Shown: positions 25,578-35,136, counted from the stretch's first letter. The stretch: DNA of 64,000 bases from UBA2336 sp965227265 (GCA_965227265.1 OZ245738.1:3286001-3350000), one strand, 5' to 3'. Numbers and translations are program-made. The notes: a model not told the origin generated them from the letters alone.

Positions 25578-28115
25578 CTATTGTCCGCCCACCAAAAACA
25601 CCGCGTTCGAGAAAACCATTTTACCATTTTCCCAGAAGCAACGGAACAACGGGTTATCAACAAAATAGATTATCTGGCCCTGGTCTTTGTCTTCAACACC
25701 AAATACTAGGGAGTTATCGAGCTTGCGGTTTGCCTTGAATCCGGTAAAGCCTTGTACAGGTTTTGCTTTTCCTTTTATAATGCCCACATTCCAGCCATCT
25801 TCTAGAAATCCAAAACGTAAATTGTTTTCACGTAACGAATAATACGTGTCTCCCAACCCAAAGGCTAACGGATGCGATTTATCAAGCGTGGTTTTATAAA
25901 TCGCACCCGGTAAAAGCCCGGAGATTGATTTGCGTTCAGCTGCATCATATGTGGGCAATCCGTCTTTTACTTTTTGATCGGTGTCCAGTTTTTCCATGGC
26001 TTTCTTTTCATCATCGTTGGTGTAAAGCTTTAGACCAAAGTCTTCCTGATCAACAAATGAATTGAGTGCATTGGATATCAATATCAAACGCCCTCCGTTA
26101 CTCACCCAATTGCTTACATCGCTTAACGTTTTTTCATCAAACAACCGGTAATTACCTTCTGGCACTACCAACACATTGTACTTATGAAGCTCAACTGATT
26201 TAAAATAATCCGTCCCGATCTGAGTTACCGGATAATGTAGTTGTTGTTCAAAAAAGTGCCAGATTTCTCCTACGGATAACGAGGTGGTTTGATCACCTGT
26301 AAGCATTGCCACCTTTGGTGCTTTCAAATACTTTACATAATCTGAACCGAAATCTTTCCCCGCGTCAACAAAACCCGTTGTAGTTGTATAAATTTTTCTA
26401 TCCAACTCCTTAGCCAGTGTTTGAATCAGGTTATCAAAGTCCGGAATATTTTCATTGTTTCGTTGTGTTACGATCAAGGCTCCGGCATCAAATGTTTCAC
26501 CCGATGTCTTAAAGGATTGTATCGCCAGGCGCACTTTTACTTTCTTATTCAGTAGTGCCGCCAGAAACTCAACATCACGCAAGCTTTTATACTTAAAAAT
26601 ATACGCATACGGTTTTGTACCAATGGTTGAATTGTCAATCGCTTTTGGCTGATAGGGTTTACCTACGTTAATGCGCTCATTCAGTGCATACGCTCTTAAG
26701 CCATACGCATACATCAGGTTCCAGGCGGTGATATCATACGTTGCTGAATCGGGCAATTTGGATTGTGGTTCGAATAGCGTTGTCACAAATTTCGATTTAG
26801 GCTGATACACGCTGATTACTAGATCTTCAGAAGTCACGTTTACATTTTGAACAGATTGAGTTGTATACTCGAATCCACGCGAAGCTTTACCGGCCGAGGC
26901 ATGACCGTACTTAATACCATGTTTGTCCATCCACGAAGCAAGTTGCTTGACCTTATCAGGATTGTTATCGCTTTTGATCACATAGGTTTTGTAGGTTGAT
27001 GAAGGATTGTTTATGCCTTCTTTAAAATATTTTTCGAACTCATCCACAACCTTCGTTGCATTCTGTGAAGTAATCTCTATCGTTGACATCCCAGAAGTGT
27101 GGTGATGCGTCAACCGGTCTTTCAGCGTAAGCGGATCATCTTCATTGGTTGTAATGGTCAATCCGGCTCTTCCGCCTCCACCTTGTTCGTAAGTCATTCC
27201 AATTGCTCCGCTATAGGTAGGGTACGTATCGCCATAGCTGGGATAGTACAAATCAAAAATCTCTTTAGTGAAATACAACCAGCCTTGTGCATCAAAATAC
27301 TTTGCGTGATTTTTTCCAATCATTACCTGAAACTCGCGCTGCCAGGGTGTAATCACTTCATGAAATGGTTCAACAGCCGGTGCAAAGTAATACGGATTGT
27401 TTGCTCCTTGTTCATGAAAATCAACATGCACATGCGGAAGCCATTGATTGTAAACTTTTATGCGTTGCTGCGATTCCGTTTGCACCATCCATGCCCAATC
27501 ACGGTTAAGGTCAAATAAATAATGGTTTGCTCTTCCGCCCGGCCAGGGTTCACGATGCTCTTTACCATCATTATCGGGGTTTGGCGGAAAGTTTCCATAT
27601 TGATTGTAAAAATTTGCATAGCGATCACGGCCATCGGGATTAATACAAGGATCAAGAATAACAATTGTATTCTTCAACATTTGTTGCGACCGGGCATTGT
27701 TTGGATCAACCAGCTCATATAATGTTTGCATCGATGCTTCAATAGAACTAGCCTCGTTACCGTGAACATTATAGCTCAACCAAACCACGGCAACTTTAGT
27801 GGTGGGTGAACCGATCTCCATTCCAGCTCTGCGCAAATTATCCAACCGGATTTGCTCGAGATTTTTACTGTTTTCAGGTGAGGCCACAGCCGCATAAATT
27901 AGCGGGCGATGCTCGTACGTTTCTCCGTACATAAACAAGGAAACATTCGGCACTGCACTAGCTACATGCTGATAGTATTCCACCACACGATGATGACGGG
28001 TAAACCGTTCGCCTAATTCGTAGCCTAAAAATTCTTTAGGACTTAAAAGTTTTTGTTGCGCAGACGCTGAAATCGCGATAAAAATGAAAGCAGTAAGAAG
28101 CCTGAGTTTATTCAT
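25578..28115 (-). CDS. M14 family zinc carboxypeptidase, secreted
   Basis: 845 residues with a signal peptide ending SASAQ near 19. The M14 catalytic domain (about 30-380) has the zinc ligands in HGNEASS (HxxE) and the third histidine in HVDFHEQG, the substrate-binding arginine in LFDLNRDWAW, and the catalytic glutamate probably in the segment SGMSTIEITSQ. The remaining 450 residues hold a class-I glutamine amidotransferase-like fold (YNVLVVPEGNYRLF, VSNGGRLILISNA) typical of the long Bacteroidota members. Expected location is periplasm or cell surface; there is no T9SS tail. It cleaves C-terminal residues from peptides. Confidence 0.93.
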   Translation of the reverse strand: MNKLRLLTAFIFIAISASAQQKLLSPKEFLGYELGERFTRHHRVVEYYQHVASAVPNVSLFMYGETYEHRPLIYAAVASPENSKNLEQIRLDNLRRAGMEIGSPTTKVAVVWLSYNVHGNEASSIEASMQTLYELVDPNNARSQQMLKNTIVILDPCINPDGRDRYANFYNQYGNFPPNPDNDGKEHREPWPGGRANHYLFDLNRDWAWMVQTESQQRIKVYNQWLPHVHVDFHEQGANNPYYFAPAVEPFHEVITPWQREFQVMIGKNHAKYFDAQGWLYFTKEIFDLYYPSYGDTYPTYSGAIGMTYEQGGGGRAGLTITTNEDDPLTLKDRLTHHHTSGMSTIEITSQNATKVVDEFEKYFKEGINNPSSTYKTYVIKSDNNPDKVKQLASWMDKHGIKYGHASAGKASRGFEYTTQSVQNVNVTSEDLVISVYQPKSKFVTTLFEPQSKLPDSATYDITAWNLMYAYGLRAYALNERINVGKPYQPKAIDNSTIGTKPYAYIFKYKSLRDVEFLAALLNKKVKVRLAIQSFKTSGETFDAGALIVTQRNNENIPDFDNLIQTLAKELDRKIYTTTTGFVDAGKDFGSDYVKYLKAPKVAMLTGDQTTSLSVGEIWHFFEQQLHYPVTQIGTDYFKSVELHKYNVLVVPEGNYRLFDEKTLSDVSNWVSNGGRLILISNALNSFVDQEDFGLKLYTNDDEKKAMEKLDTDQKVKDGLPTYDAAERKSISGLLPGAIYKTTLDKSHPLAFGLGDTYYSLRENNLRFGFLEDGWNVGIIKGKAKPVQGFTGFKANRKLDNSLVFGVEDKDQGQIIYFVDNPLFRCFWENGKMVFSNAVFLVGGQ

Positions 28116-28173
28116 GGAGGATAAGATTAGAAAACGAAAGATAGTTCAGCAGGGCAATAAAACCTTGCAAAAT

Positions 28174-28701
28174 TTACGACCGGTGCAGGAGCCGTTTGAT
28201 CTGGGGCAGGTGGTGATTAACATGTTCAAACATAAATTTCATAGCCTGTTCTGCGTTGAGCATACCGCCCACAGGATGTTTAAAGATTAGCCTTCGCACG
28301 TGCTTTGAAGAGATTCCCTCCATAAATTGTTTTAGCTCGCTTCTAGATTTGTTCCATCGGTTTATACTCTCTTCAAGTGAAGGAATTTCCGGAGTATTCT
28401 CAATAATAACGCGAGGCGCTTTGTAGCGAACAGGAATACGCTGTGAGATTTTAAGCAAGCCCGATACGATGGCTTGCTTTATTCCAGAGTCCTTAAGCGT
28501 TTCAATGCCCAGTGATTTCTTTTTCATGTACCCAATCGAAAGCCTTTCTGAAGTAAGCAGGTGGGTTACTATTTGTGCGACAGACCATTTACCCGTTGGA
28601 GCAGTTGCATAAGCATCTGCTGGTGAGTTTTTAATCGCGTTTACTAATTGTTCACGTTGCCGCTCAAGCTTGTCGTAGATTTTTTGGAACCGTTGATTCA
28701 A
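28174..28701 (-). CDS. DinB-like four-helix-bundle protein
   Basis: 175 residues. DinB/DfsB-type signatures are GKWSVAQIVTHLLTSE (first metal histidine in the H of THLL) and the C-terminal HVNHHLPQIKRLL, giving a three-histidine metal site. Many members are bacillithiol- or mycothiol-dependent transferases, while others lack known activity. Translation appears to start at TTG 28701, since no upstream ATG is in frame before the previous stop 12 bases away. It follows the lipid kinase gene closely, so the pair may be one transcript. Confidence 0.8.
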   Translation of the reverse strand: MNQRFQKIYDKLERQREQLVNAIKNSPADAYATAPTGKWSVAQIVTHLLTSERLSIGYMKKKSLGIETLKDSGIKQAIVSGLLKISQRIPVRYKAPRVIIENTPEIPSLEESINRWNKSRSELKQFMEGISSKHVRRLIFKHPVGGMLNAEQAMKFMFEHVNHHLPQIKRLLHRS

Positions 28702-28712
28702 TAGCAGGAAGT

Positions 28713-29615
28713 TTAATAAAGAAATTTAATCCTTCCGGGGATAACTTCCACACGCGCGGGAAGAAATCCGAGTAATTCGCCATCGGCCTCAATTCTGCAT
28801 GGCAATTCAGATGTTAATTCAAGTTTTTCAGCCACCCTGTATTCAATTTTAGGATGAATAACTTTTCTGGAACTCTTTAATGTATCGGTGTATTTAATAA
28901 AGTCCAACACCGAAACCGCTCCACATACAAATGCTGAAAACATTCCATCATCAGGTTTTGCTTCCGGAGCAATGCATAACCCGCTTCCAAAAAACTTCCC
29001 ATTACCAATTGCTAATGTTCGAAGCGAATTACTCCACTCCCATTGCGCGGTTTTTATTGTAACAGGCATACACCGGTACGTTACAAACGTTGACAGGATT
29101 GCAGTGTAATACGCAATAGCAGAACCCAATCGTTTTTTGCCGGAACTCATTTTATTGAGAACTTCCGGACCCATACCAGCAGACGCTACATTAATAAAGT
29201 ACGTGCTCTCTTCTTTGCCGTCTTTTTGAAAAGTAATTAGGCCAACATCAATGGGTTTTATATCTAATGTGGTTAAACGGTTTTTTAACGCGATAGCACG
29301 CAATGTGATATTAACCGTTCGAGCGAAATCATTTCCACTACCTACGGGAAGAATTGTTAGCGCAGGCAATTGCTCAACAGAAAGATCTGAGCTAAGCATT
29401 CCATTAACAACCTGGTTAATGGTCCCATCCCCACCGGCTGCAATAATAAGATCATACTTTTGATAAACTGCTTTTACCGAAAAATCAAAAGCATCCGTTG
29501 CGGATTGAGTTTCAAAAACATCGGCCGTTGCATATTGGCGAATGATCGGAAGTAAACGCGTATAAAAATGTTTCCTTCTTCCGGAAAGGCCGTTTATGAT
29601 GATGGCGACCTTCAA
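28713..29615 (-). CDS. Diacylglycerol/sphingoid lipid kinase (DagK/YegS family)
   Basis: 300 residues starting at TTG 29615. The ATP-binding motif GGDGTINQVVNGML lies near residue 80, preceded by IINGLSGRR, and PVGSGNDFART marks the next conserved loop; the C-terminal beta-sandwich includes IEADGELLGFLPARVEV. The family phosphorylates diacylglycerol, phosphatidylglycerol or sphingoid bases at the inner membrane. Bacteroidota make sphingolipids, so a sphingoid substrate is possible but cannot be told from sequence. The gene lies between a TPR gene (10 bases upstream) and the DinB gene, all on the minus strand. Confidence 0.9.
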   Translation of the reverse strand: MKVAIIINGLSGRRKHFYTRLLPIIRQYATADVFETQSATDAFDFSVKAVYQKYDLIIAAGGDGTINQVVNGMLSSDLSVEQLPALTILPVGSGNDFARTVNITLRAIALKNRLTTLDIKPIDVGLITFQKDGKEESTYFINVASAGMGPEVLNKMSSGKKRLGSAIAYYTAILSTFVTYRCMPVTIKTAQWEWSNSLRTLAIGNGKFFGSGLCIAPEAKPDDGMFSAFVCGAVSVLDFIKYTDTLKSSRKVIHPKIEYRVAEKLELTSELPCRIEADGELLGFLPARVEVIPGRIKFLY

Positions 29616-29624
29616 CTCAAAAAA

Positions 29625-30734
29625 TTATTTACAGCTTTTTTTGATGGCCGTCTTCGCATCCGGTGAACCAAGCTCTTCGGCCGTTTTGAAATCCAAGCAG
29701 GCATCGTAGTTGTTATTCATTGCTAGCTTAACGAGCCCGCGTTGATAGAACGTGTCCGCATCGGTTGGGTACAATTCGATAGACGTGCTTAAATCTTCCA
29801 ATGCACCGGTGTAGTCTTCCTTTTCTTTTCTGCTTAATGCCCGGTCATCGTAGTACGCAGGATTTGTTGGATCGAGATCAATCGCTTTGGTATGATCTGC
29901 AATTGCACCATCGTGATCATCGAGGTAATATTTTACAATTCCGCGTAAATGAAAAAGATCCGGATTATCTGTGCTTAATTCAAGTGCTTTATTGTAATCT
30001 TCCAGTGATCCTTTGAAATCGTCTTTTGCAACTTTTGCTAATGCTCGGTTTTCAAATTGCAGGGGATCTTTCGCATCGAGTCGAATAGCTTCCGTGTAGT
30101 CGGCAATGGCTTTATCATAATTTTCAATACTGTAATACGCTACGCCCCGGTAATTGAACAATGTTCCATCAGCCTTATCAAGCTCGATGGCTTTGGTGTA
30201 ATCATCAATCGCGCTGATGTATTCACCCAAGTCTGCTTTAGTTGATCCTCTGTTAAAATATTTATCAGCATCTGCCGGTCCAATCTCAAGTGCTTTCGAA
30301 AAATCGAAATACGCACCTTCAATATCCTCCACATCATATTTGGCAAATCCGCGATTCGTATAATACTCGGCATTCTTAGCATTGAACTTAACTGCTTTGT
30401 CGAAATCAAGAATCGCATCTTCATTGTCGCCCAAAGCAGCTTTTGAAATACCGCGACTATTCCAGGCTTCTGCTAACGTTGAGTCGATTTCTAACGCATA
30501 GGTATAATCGCCTATCGCTCCATAAAAGTCTTCAAGGCCTAATCTTGCCTGACCGCTTAAAATAAATGCCTGTTTGTTTTTTGGATTAGCCGCCAAAACC
30601 TTTGAAAGATCAGCTTTTGCCCCTGCAAAGTCCTTCTTCTCAATTTTCTTTTTAGCTGCATCCAGTGGATCCTGGGCATTTGCTACAAAGGCGATCAGTA
30701 CCAATAAAAGGGCAAGCAACGTATTTCTGTTCAT
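29625..30734 (-). CDS. Exported tetratricopeptide-repeat protein
   Basis: 369 residues from ATG 30734 (MNRNTLLALLLVLIAFVANAQ gives a clean signal peptide; an ATG five codons earlier is also in frame). About ten consecutive 34-residue TPR units follow from residue 25 to the end, each with the pattern A..D...A..LDP..A..Y.NRG.....GDY..A. The C-terminus LGSPDAKTAIKKSC is cysteine-ended. It is probably a periplasmic scaffold. TPR proteins of this kind often assist outer-membrane or secretion complexes in Bacteroidota, but no partner is indicated. Confidence 0.9.
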   Translation of the reverse strand: MNRNTLLALLLVLIAFVANAQDPLDAAKKKIEKKDFAGAKADLSKVLAANPKNKQAFILSGQARLGLEDFYGAIGDYTYALEIDSTLAEAWNSRGISKAALGDNEDAILDFDKAVKFNAKNAEYYTNRGFAKYDVEDIEGAYFDFSKALEIGPADADKYFNRGSTKADLGEYISAIDDYTKAIELDKADGTLFNYRGVAYYSIENYDKAIADYTEAIRLDAKDPLQFENRALAKVAKDDFKGSLEDYNKALELSTDNPDLFHLRGIVKYYLDDHDGAIADHTKAIDLDPTNPAYYDDRALSRKEKEDYTGALEDLSTSIELYPTDADTFYQRGLVKLAMNNNYDACLDFKTAEELGSPDAKTAIKKSCK

Positions 30735-31037
30735 GAACCTGAGTTTCAATGAGCTAAAAGTATGAAATATCCATCAGCAAAGATATATCCAACGTGACGA
30801 TCAATCATGGATATTCCATGGATCCTGTCTTGATAAATGTTGGGTTTCATAGATATTCATAAAGACGCTCAATTAGATAACCGATTTAGACACATGAAAA
30901 AATGTTTGGTCAGCCAGATTTTAGCGTATGGAGCCAACCCTGTACCGCTTCCCCCACTGATAACAATCTTATCTGCAATGGGAATTTTTTAACAAATATT
31001 GTGTTGTTAGTCCGTATTTTGTAACAAATCTCTTAGC
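30735..31037. other. 303-base intergenic region with a palindromic operator-like site
   Basis: No convincing gene is present. A near-perfect 20-base palindrome lies at 30804-30823 (atcatggatattccatggat, 18 of 20 positions symmetric). Related ATATCCAT and ATATTCAT words occur at about 30767 and 30852, as if a regulator binds repeated half-sites. A 32-codon frame on the plus strand (30894-30992) has no ribosome-binding site and no recognisable product. The region separates the divergent TPR and amidohydrolase genes, so it should hold both promoters. Confidence 0.5.
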
Positions 31038-32153
31038 ATGATTCTTAAAGCCCGACTTCTCTCTATCTTCTTATTTGCAATGGTTGTCTCTGCAAGCGCT
31101 CAGGAAAAACCGCTCGACATGAAAATGGACTTTGAGAGCTATGATCCGCCATCAACGCTGGTAGTGCCACAGCACAAGCTTGCTAAAGCAAAGTTTCCCT
31201 TTATTGATATCCACAATCATTACTTCGATATGAACTCTGCTGATCTAAGTCAGCGCGTGAAGTTTATGGATGAGTTGAACATGGGTGTGATGGTTAACTT
31301 AAGCGGACGCGGATTCCGAAGCGCGGGTGATCACCTTGAAAAGTCTTTCGAAAATATTAAGGATCATTTTCCTACACGCTTTGTTCTATTTACAAATGTT
31401 GACTTTGCCGACATTGATAATCCGGAATGGCAGGCCCGCATGACAAAGCAGCTTGAAGATGATGTAAGACGTGGCGCAAAAGGACTAAAGATTTATAAAA
31501 GTCTGGGCCTTCATAACAAAGACAAAAGCGGAAAACGGATTGCTATTGACGATCCGCGTATTGATCCAATCTGGGCGAAGTGCGGAGAGCTCGGCATTCC
31601 GGTATTGATCCACTCAGCTGATCCTAAACCTTTTTGGGATCCGATTGATAGTTTGAATGAACGCTGGCTTGAATTGAAACTTCATCCCGGAAGAAGATAC
31701 GACAGTTCCTTCCCAAGCTTTGAGCAATTGCTTACGGAACAGCACAACGTTTTCAAAAAACATCCTAAAACAAAATTCATTAATGCTCACTTAGGCTGGT
31801 ATGCGAATGATTTACAAAAGCTGAGCGCACTACTCGATCAATTTCCAAACATGTATACAGAGATTGGCGCTGTGATTGCAGAACTGGGAAGACAACCGCG
31901 CACAGCTAAAGCATTTCTTACCAAATATCAAGACAGAGTTTTGTTTGGAAAAGACTCCTGGGTGCCTGAGGAGTACTCTACCTATTTCAGAGTATTGGAA
32001 ACAGAGGATGAATATTTTCCTTACCATAAACGCTATCACGCTTTCTGGAAAATGTATGGCCTCGGACTTCCGGATGAAGTGCTGAAAAAGATTTATTACA
32101 AAAATGCGATGACGCTTATTCCCGGGATCGATCCGAAGATGTTCCCGAAATAA
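31038..32153 (+). CDS. Exported amidohydrolase (amidohydrolase 2 family)
   Basis: 371 residues with a signal peptide ending SASAQ near 21. It is a TIM-barrel metal hydrolase of the PF04909 type: the first metal site is FIDIHNHYFD (HxH), later ligands are a histidine in IPVLIHSADPKPF and in KFINAHLGWYANDL, and the catalytic aspartate is probably in VLFGKDSW. Related enzymes decarboxylate or hydrolyse aromatic acids and lactones; substrate unknown. Export is unusual for the superfamily but common in Bacteroidota. It is divergent from the TPR gene and converges directly on a lipoprotein gene. Confidence 0.85.
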   Translation: MILKARLLSIFLFAMVVSASAQEKPLDMKMDFESYDPPSTLVVPQHKLAKAKFPFIDIHNHYFDMNSADLSQRVKFMDELNMGVMVNLSGRGFRSAGDHLEKSFENIKDHFPTRFVLFTNVDFADIDNPEWQARMTKQLEDDVRRGAKGLKIYKSLGLHNKDKSGKRIAIDDPRIDPIWAKCGELGIPVLIHSADPKPFWDPIDSLNERWLELKLHPGRRYDSSFPSFEQLLTEQHNVFKKHPKTKFINAHLGWYANDLQKLSALLDQFPNMYTEIGAVIAELGRQPRTAKAFLTKYQDRVLFGKDSWVPEEYSTYFRVLETEDEYFPYHKRYHAFWKMYGLGLPDEVLKKIYYKNAMTLIPGIDPKMFPK

Positions 32154-32864
32154 TTACTCTTGCTTTACAATCGCACCAAAGCGTAATCCCAAACCAACGC
32201 CAGCATTAAAGGGCTGATAATTGTAATCTATTTCCTGGCGGGGAATTGAAAATCCTGCCTGGAAATTCATGAACAGCTTGCTGTCGCCAAAATTCACTTT
32301 ACCCATAAAGGAAGGTTCAAAAAAGAGAACTGGATTTCCATTGAGCTCAATTGACTGACCATTTGCTGTAAATGAAGTAAAGTCTACCAAGGCAAAACGC
32401 ATTACACCGGTCCAGTTAAAAATCTTGTGATGGTTTGTCCCGATCGAAGGCTGTATAAAGAACCGTTGATACTGGCCGATGAGCTTTGTGGTTTCATCAT
32501 CATCCGGAATGAAGTCTGTATAGGAATCATACGTTACTCCTTTTCCTTTACCGTAACCGGCATAAACTTCAAAACATAAACGGTCAGTATTTTCATAATA
32601 TCCGATACCACCTTCAAAAAGGTAGTGGCTTATAAAATTTTCACTGTCATCTTCATCCCGTGTGCCATTGGCATACAGATAATTTCCCATAATACCGAGA
32701 TGATCCGTTACGGCAACTGCAGCTTGCGCCTCATATCCACGACTAAACTGTGCGCTTACCTGAACCTCGCCCGCACCCTGAAACATCGGGGCGTTTTTTA
32801 AATTCGGCACATAACTCGGTGCACACGATGTTGCGATCAATAAAATAACCAGGAACCTTTTCAT
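32154..32864 (-). CDS. Lipoprotein with beta-barrel-like body, unknown function
   Basis: 236 residues. The N-terminus MKRFLVILLIATSCAPSY has a lipobox ending TSC at C14, so the mature protein is lipid-anchored. The remainder alternates polar and aromatic residues in strand-like blocks (GYYENTDRLCFEVYAGYG, LFMNFQAGFSIP, FNAGVGLGLRFGAIV), as in small outer-membrane barrels. No family was recognised. It converges with the amidohydrolase gene, the stops being adjacent. Confidence 0.75.
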   Translation of the reverse strand: MKRFLVILLIATSCAPSYVPNLKNAPMFQGAGEVQVSAQFSRGYEAQAAVAVTDHLGIMGNYLYANGTRDEDDSENFISHYLFEGGIGYYENTDRLCFEVYAGYGKGKGVTYDSYTDFIPDDDETTKLIGQYQRFFIQPSIGTNHHKIFNWTGVMRFALVDFTSFTANGQSIELNGNPVLFFEPSFMGKVNFGDSKLFMNFQAGFSIPRQEIDYNYQPFNAGVGLGLRFGAIVKQE

Positions 32865-32908
32865 GAATTTTGTGTTGATTGCCCTAAAGTTAACTAAAAC
32901 ACCCGAAC

Positions 32909-33493
32909 GTGAACGCTGAAATTGTTAATACGCTAATCCGCAACCGCAGATCAATATTTCCCAAGGATTACACGGGTGAAAAGGTCGATGATGCCATCAT
33001 CCATCAAATGCTGGAAAATGCCAATTGGGCACCCACGCATAAGTTTACTGAACCCTGGAGGTTTATCGTGTACTCCGGTGAAGGTTTAAAAAAGCTTGGC
33101 GCTATTCAGTCATCGCTTTACGAAAAGAAGGCCAAAGCGGAAGGCACCTTCGATGAAACGAAATATAATAACCTCTTAAATAAACCGCTTGAGTCATCTC
33201 ATATCATTCTTGTGTACATGAAGCGTGATGAGAAAAAATCTCTTCCAGAGATGGAAGAATTAGGCTCAACATTTATTGCCGTACAGAACATGCACTTAAC
33301 TGCTGTTGCGAATGGTGTCGGTGCTTATCTCAGCACAGGCGGACCTACATTTTATAAGGAAGCAAACGAAGCGTTCGGCCTTGCTCCGGAAGATAAGATC
33401 ATTGGCTTTTTTCATGTTGGAGTTCCAAAGCACACAAATCAGGTAAGCAGAAGAAATCCGGTAGCCGAAAAGGTTCAGTGGATTAACTCGTAA
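32909..33493 (+). CDS. Nitroreductase family protein (YdjA-like)
   Basis: 194 residues with a GTG start at 32909. The N-terminal RNRRSIFPKDYTGEKV and ENANWAPTHKFTEPWRFIV form the FMN phosphate and ring-binding loops, and AVQNMHLTAVANGVGAYLST the central helix. Length and motifs fit the short YdjA-type NAD(P)H-dependent flavin oxidoreductases, which act as homodimers in the cytoplasm. Physiological substrate unknown. It lies 10 bases upstream of the next small gene and could be co-transcribed with it. Confidence 0.9.
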   Translation: MNAEIVNTLIRNRRSIFPKDYTGEKVDDAIIHQMLENANWAPTHKFTEPWRFIVYSGEGLKKLGAIQSSLYEKKAKAEGTFDETKYNNLLNKPLESSHIILVYMKRDEKKSLPEMEELGSTFIAVQNMHLTAVANGVGAYLSTGGPTFYKEANEAFGLAPEDKIIGFFHVGVPKHTNQVSRRNPVAEKVQWINS

Positions 33494-33503
33494 ATCGAAC
33501 TTC

Positions 33504-33890
33504 ATGAAAAAGCAAGTTTCAATTCCATTTCGTTTTGTATTGGACGAGCTTGATTCATTAAACCCGAGAACAAATCCAATGTTTGGCTGCTTTGGAGTTT
33601 ATATCGGAGAAAAAATTGTTTTAGCACTACGCAGTCGTGATTCTCATACAGATGACAATGGTGTTTGGATCGCCACTAAACCTGAGCATCACGCGGGCCT
33701 CAAGAAAATTCTTCCATCCATGCGCTCCATTTATGTGCTAAGTGGTGGCGGTGAAACAAACTGGCAAATCATTCCCGAGCAGGCCGATGACTTTGAAGAA
33801 TCTGTTATGAAGATTTGTTCGCTTATCAAAAAGGGAGATGCCCGAATCGGCACCATTCCCAAAGCGAAAAAGAAAAAGAAGAAAGATTAA
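33504..33890 (+). CDS. Small conserved protein, possibly TfoX N-terminal-like
   Basis: 128 residues. The segment NPMFGCFGVYIGEKIVLALR resembles the TfoX/Sxy N-terminal domain, whose usual signature is MFGGxGxY followed by a short beta hairpin. The rest (GVWIATKPEHHAGLKKILPS and a helix before a lysine-rich tail KAKKKKKKD) is not diagnostic. If related to TfoX it might act in competence or transcription, but this protein lacks the C-terminal domain and the call is weak. It overlaps the convergent gene's stop by 4 bases. Confidence 0.6.
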   Translation: MKKQVSIPFRFVLDELDSLNPRTNPMFGCFGVYIGEKIVLALRSRDSHTDDNGVWIATKPEHHAGLKKILPSMRSIYVLSGGGETNWQIIPEQADDFEESVMKICSLIKKGDARIGTIPKAKKKKKKD

Positions 33891-34591
33891 TTAGCCTGGT
33901 TGAACAGGGCATCAACTTGCGTATAATATAATTTGGTCTCTCCTTCGTAGTCGGAATCCGTTCCAACAATCAACCATAACTCACCCTGATCATTGGTAGT
34001 TGCAAAAACGCTGTTGTTTGAACTATTGCTTCTTGTAGCAAGTGTGTACAATGTTGTGGTTGCGGCAATACCAACATTGCCAATGACGATCATATCTTCA
34101 CCGCTTTCCGCCAGCTCGCCTTTATCCAGGTTGAGCCTATAATAACCATTAATGAGTTCAGTATCGGGTTCAAATATGCTTGCCCCCATCTTAACGTAAA
34201 CACTTTCGCCTGGTGATTCGCCATCTACCTCACCCGTAGGAGCGTTGGAAGCAAACCGAACATTTAATAAAATCTGATACGTTGTGTTTTTGCGCAATCC
34301 GGTTACTTTCTTTTTCACAAACATGAAAAGACCATCGTTGTGATTAATGCCGGAAATGCGAAGCGATTTCCGGGTTGAGTCCGGATTGATTTTATACGGC
34401 AGCAACTCGTGCTTAAAATTCAGATGATATCCAGATGAATCCAGTGGATAATTTGCAAAACCGTGTGTCCAGCCAGAGGTTGAATCCACGAAAAAATAGG
34501 AGATGGAATATATTCTCACTTCCTGATCTGGCAAACAGGAAAAAACTGTCACTGCAAAAAGAAGAACAAATAATCCTTTAAATATCCGCAT
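33887..34591 (-). CDS. Lipoprotein of unknown function
   Basis: 234 residues from ATG 34591 (MRIFKGLFVLLFAVTVFSC); an ATG 15 bases upstream is also possible. The lipobox VFSC sets the lipidated cysteine at residue 19. The mature part is beta-rich, with a likely carbohydrate-binding-like or immunoglobulin-like fold: TTYQILLNVRFASNAPTG, then GESVYVKMGASIFEP and a strand-rich C-terminus. No family was recognised. It precedes a second lipoprotein gene in the minus-strand direction and may be surface-exposed. Confidence 0.7.
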   Translation of the reverse strand: MRIFKGLFVLLFAVTVFSCLPDQEVRIYSISYFFVDSTSGWTHGFANYPLDSSGYHLNFKHELLPYKINPDSTRKSLRISGINHNDGLFMFVKKKVTGLRKNTTYQILLNVRFASNAPTGEVDGESPGESVYVKMGASIFEPDTELINGYYRLNLDKGELAESGEDMIVIGNVGIAATTTLYTLATRSNSSNNSVFATTNDQGELWLIVGTDSDYEGETKLYYTQVDALFNQAN

Positions 34592-34662
34592 ACAAATCAA
34601 CCTCAAATTCTAATTTAATTAGACACGCAATAACCACTTCCAGTTGCAAAGCAAGTGCCGTT

Positions 34663-35136
34663 TTATTTTTTACTCATAGTAAGAATAAGTTCCTTTTTCG
34701 ACATCCAGATATTCCAGGTGCCCATTATTTCAATCGAGCTATCGGCCCGGGTAATTACTACCGGATTGGTATAGAGTAAAGAGTCATCACCAATTTTTTG
34801 AACATTGTCTTGCAACGGTGTGCCAGAAAGCATACTGTTAAGATAGGCCTCGATAAGCTGCTGCTCAATTTCCAATCCATGTGCTTTACCCGGAGCAAGC
34901 CAGTGAATTTTTACTATTTCTTCTGTTGAAACTTTACTTGTATCCGGATTGTTGTCTTTAAGCCGGCTCATAACGCTTCGGCCTTTTGCGAATGCAGCAT
35001 CTAAAATTTCAGATTCGGTTACTTTCACGATAGCTTGTTGCTCACTTGCCTCACGCATCTGCTTACGTTGCTCATCGGAAATTCCTCCTCCACAAGCTGT
35101 AAGAAACGTGAATGAAATAATGAATAATTTCTTCAT
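34663..35136 (-). CDS. Small lipoprotein of unknown function
   Basis: 157 residues with a short lipoprotein signal (MKKLFIISFTFLTAC, lipobox LTAC, C15) followed by the GGG spacer common after Bacteroidota lipidation sites. A helical region about residues 20-60 precedes a mixed region with WLAPGKAHGLEIEQQ and a C-terminal strand GTWNIWMSKKELILTM. It resembles small sensory or haem-binding lipoproteins in size, but no CxxCH motif is present. Its gene lies 71 bases from the other lipoprotein gene in the same orientation. Confidence 0.7.
   Translation of the reverse strand: MKKLFIISFTFLTACGGGISDEQRKQMREASEQQAIVKVTESEILDAAFAKGRSVMSRLKDNNPDTSKVSTEEIVKIHWLAPGKAHGLEIEQQLIEAYLNSMLSGTPLQDNVQKIGDDSLLYTNPVVITRADSSIEIMGTWNIWMSKKELILTMSKK

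Noticed and set aside
30894..30992. A 32-codon plus-strand frame beginning MKKCLVSQ, and an overlapping minus-strand frame containing ISGGSGTGLAPYAK that looks like the start of a sugar nucleotidyltransferase
   Set aside because: The plus-strand frame has no ribosome-binding site or family. The minus-strand frame is about 38 codons, lacks an ATG or GTG start and stops on both sides, with no further homologous sequence in the flanks. A gene remnant is possible but not supportable.
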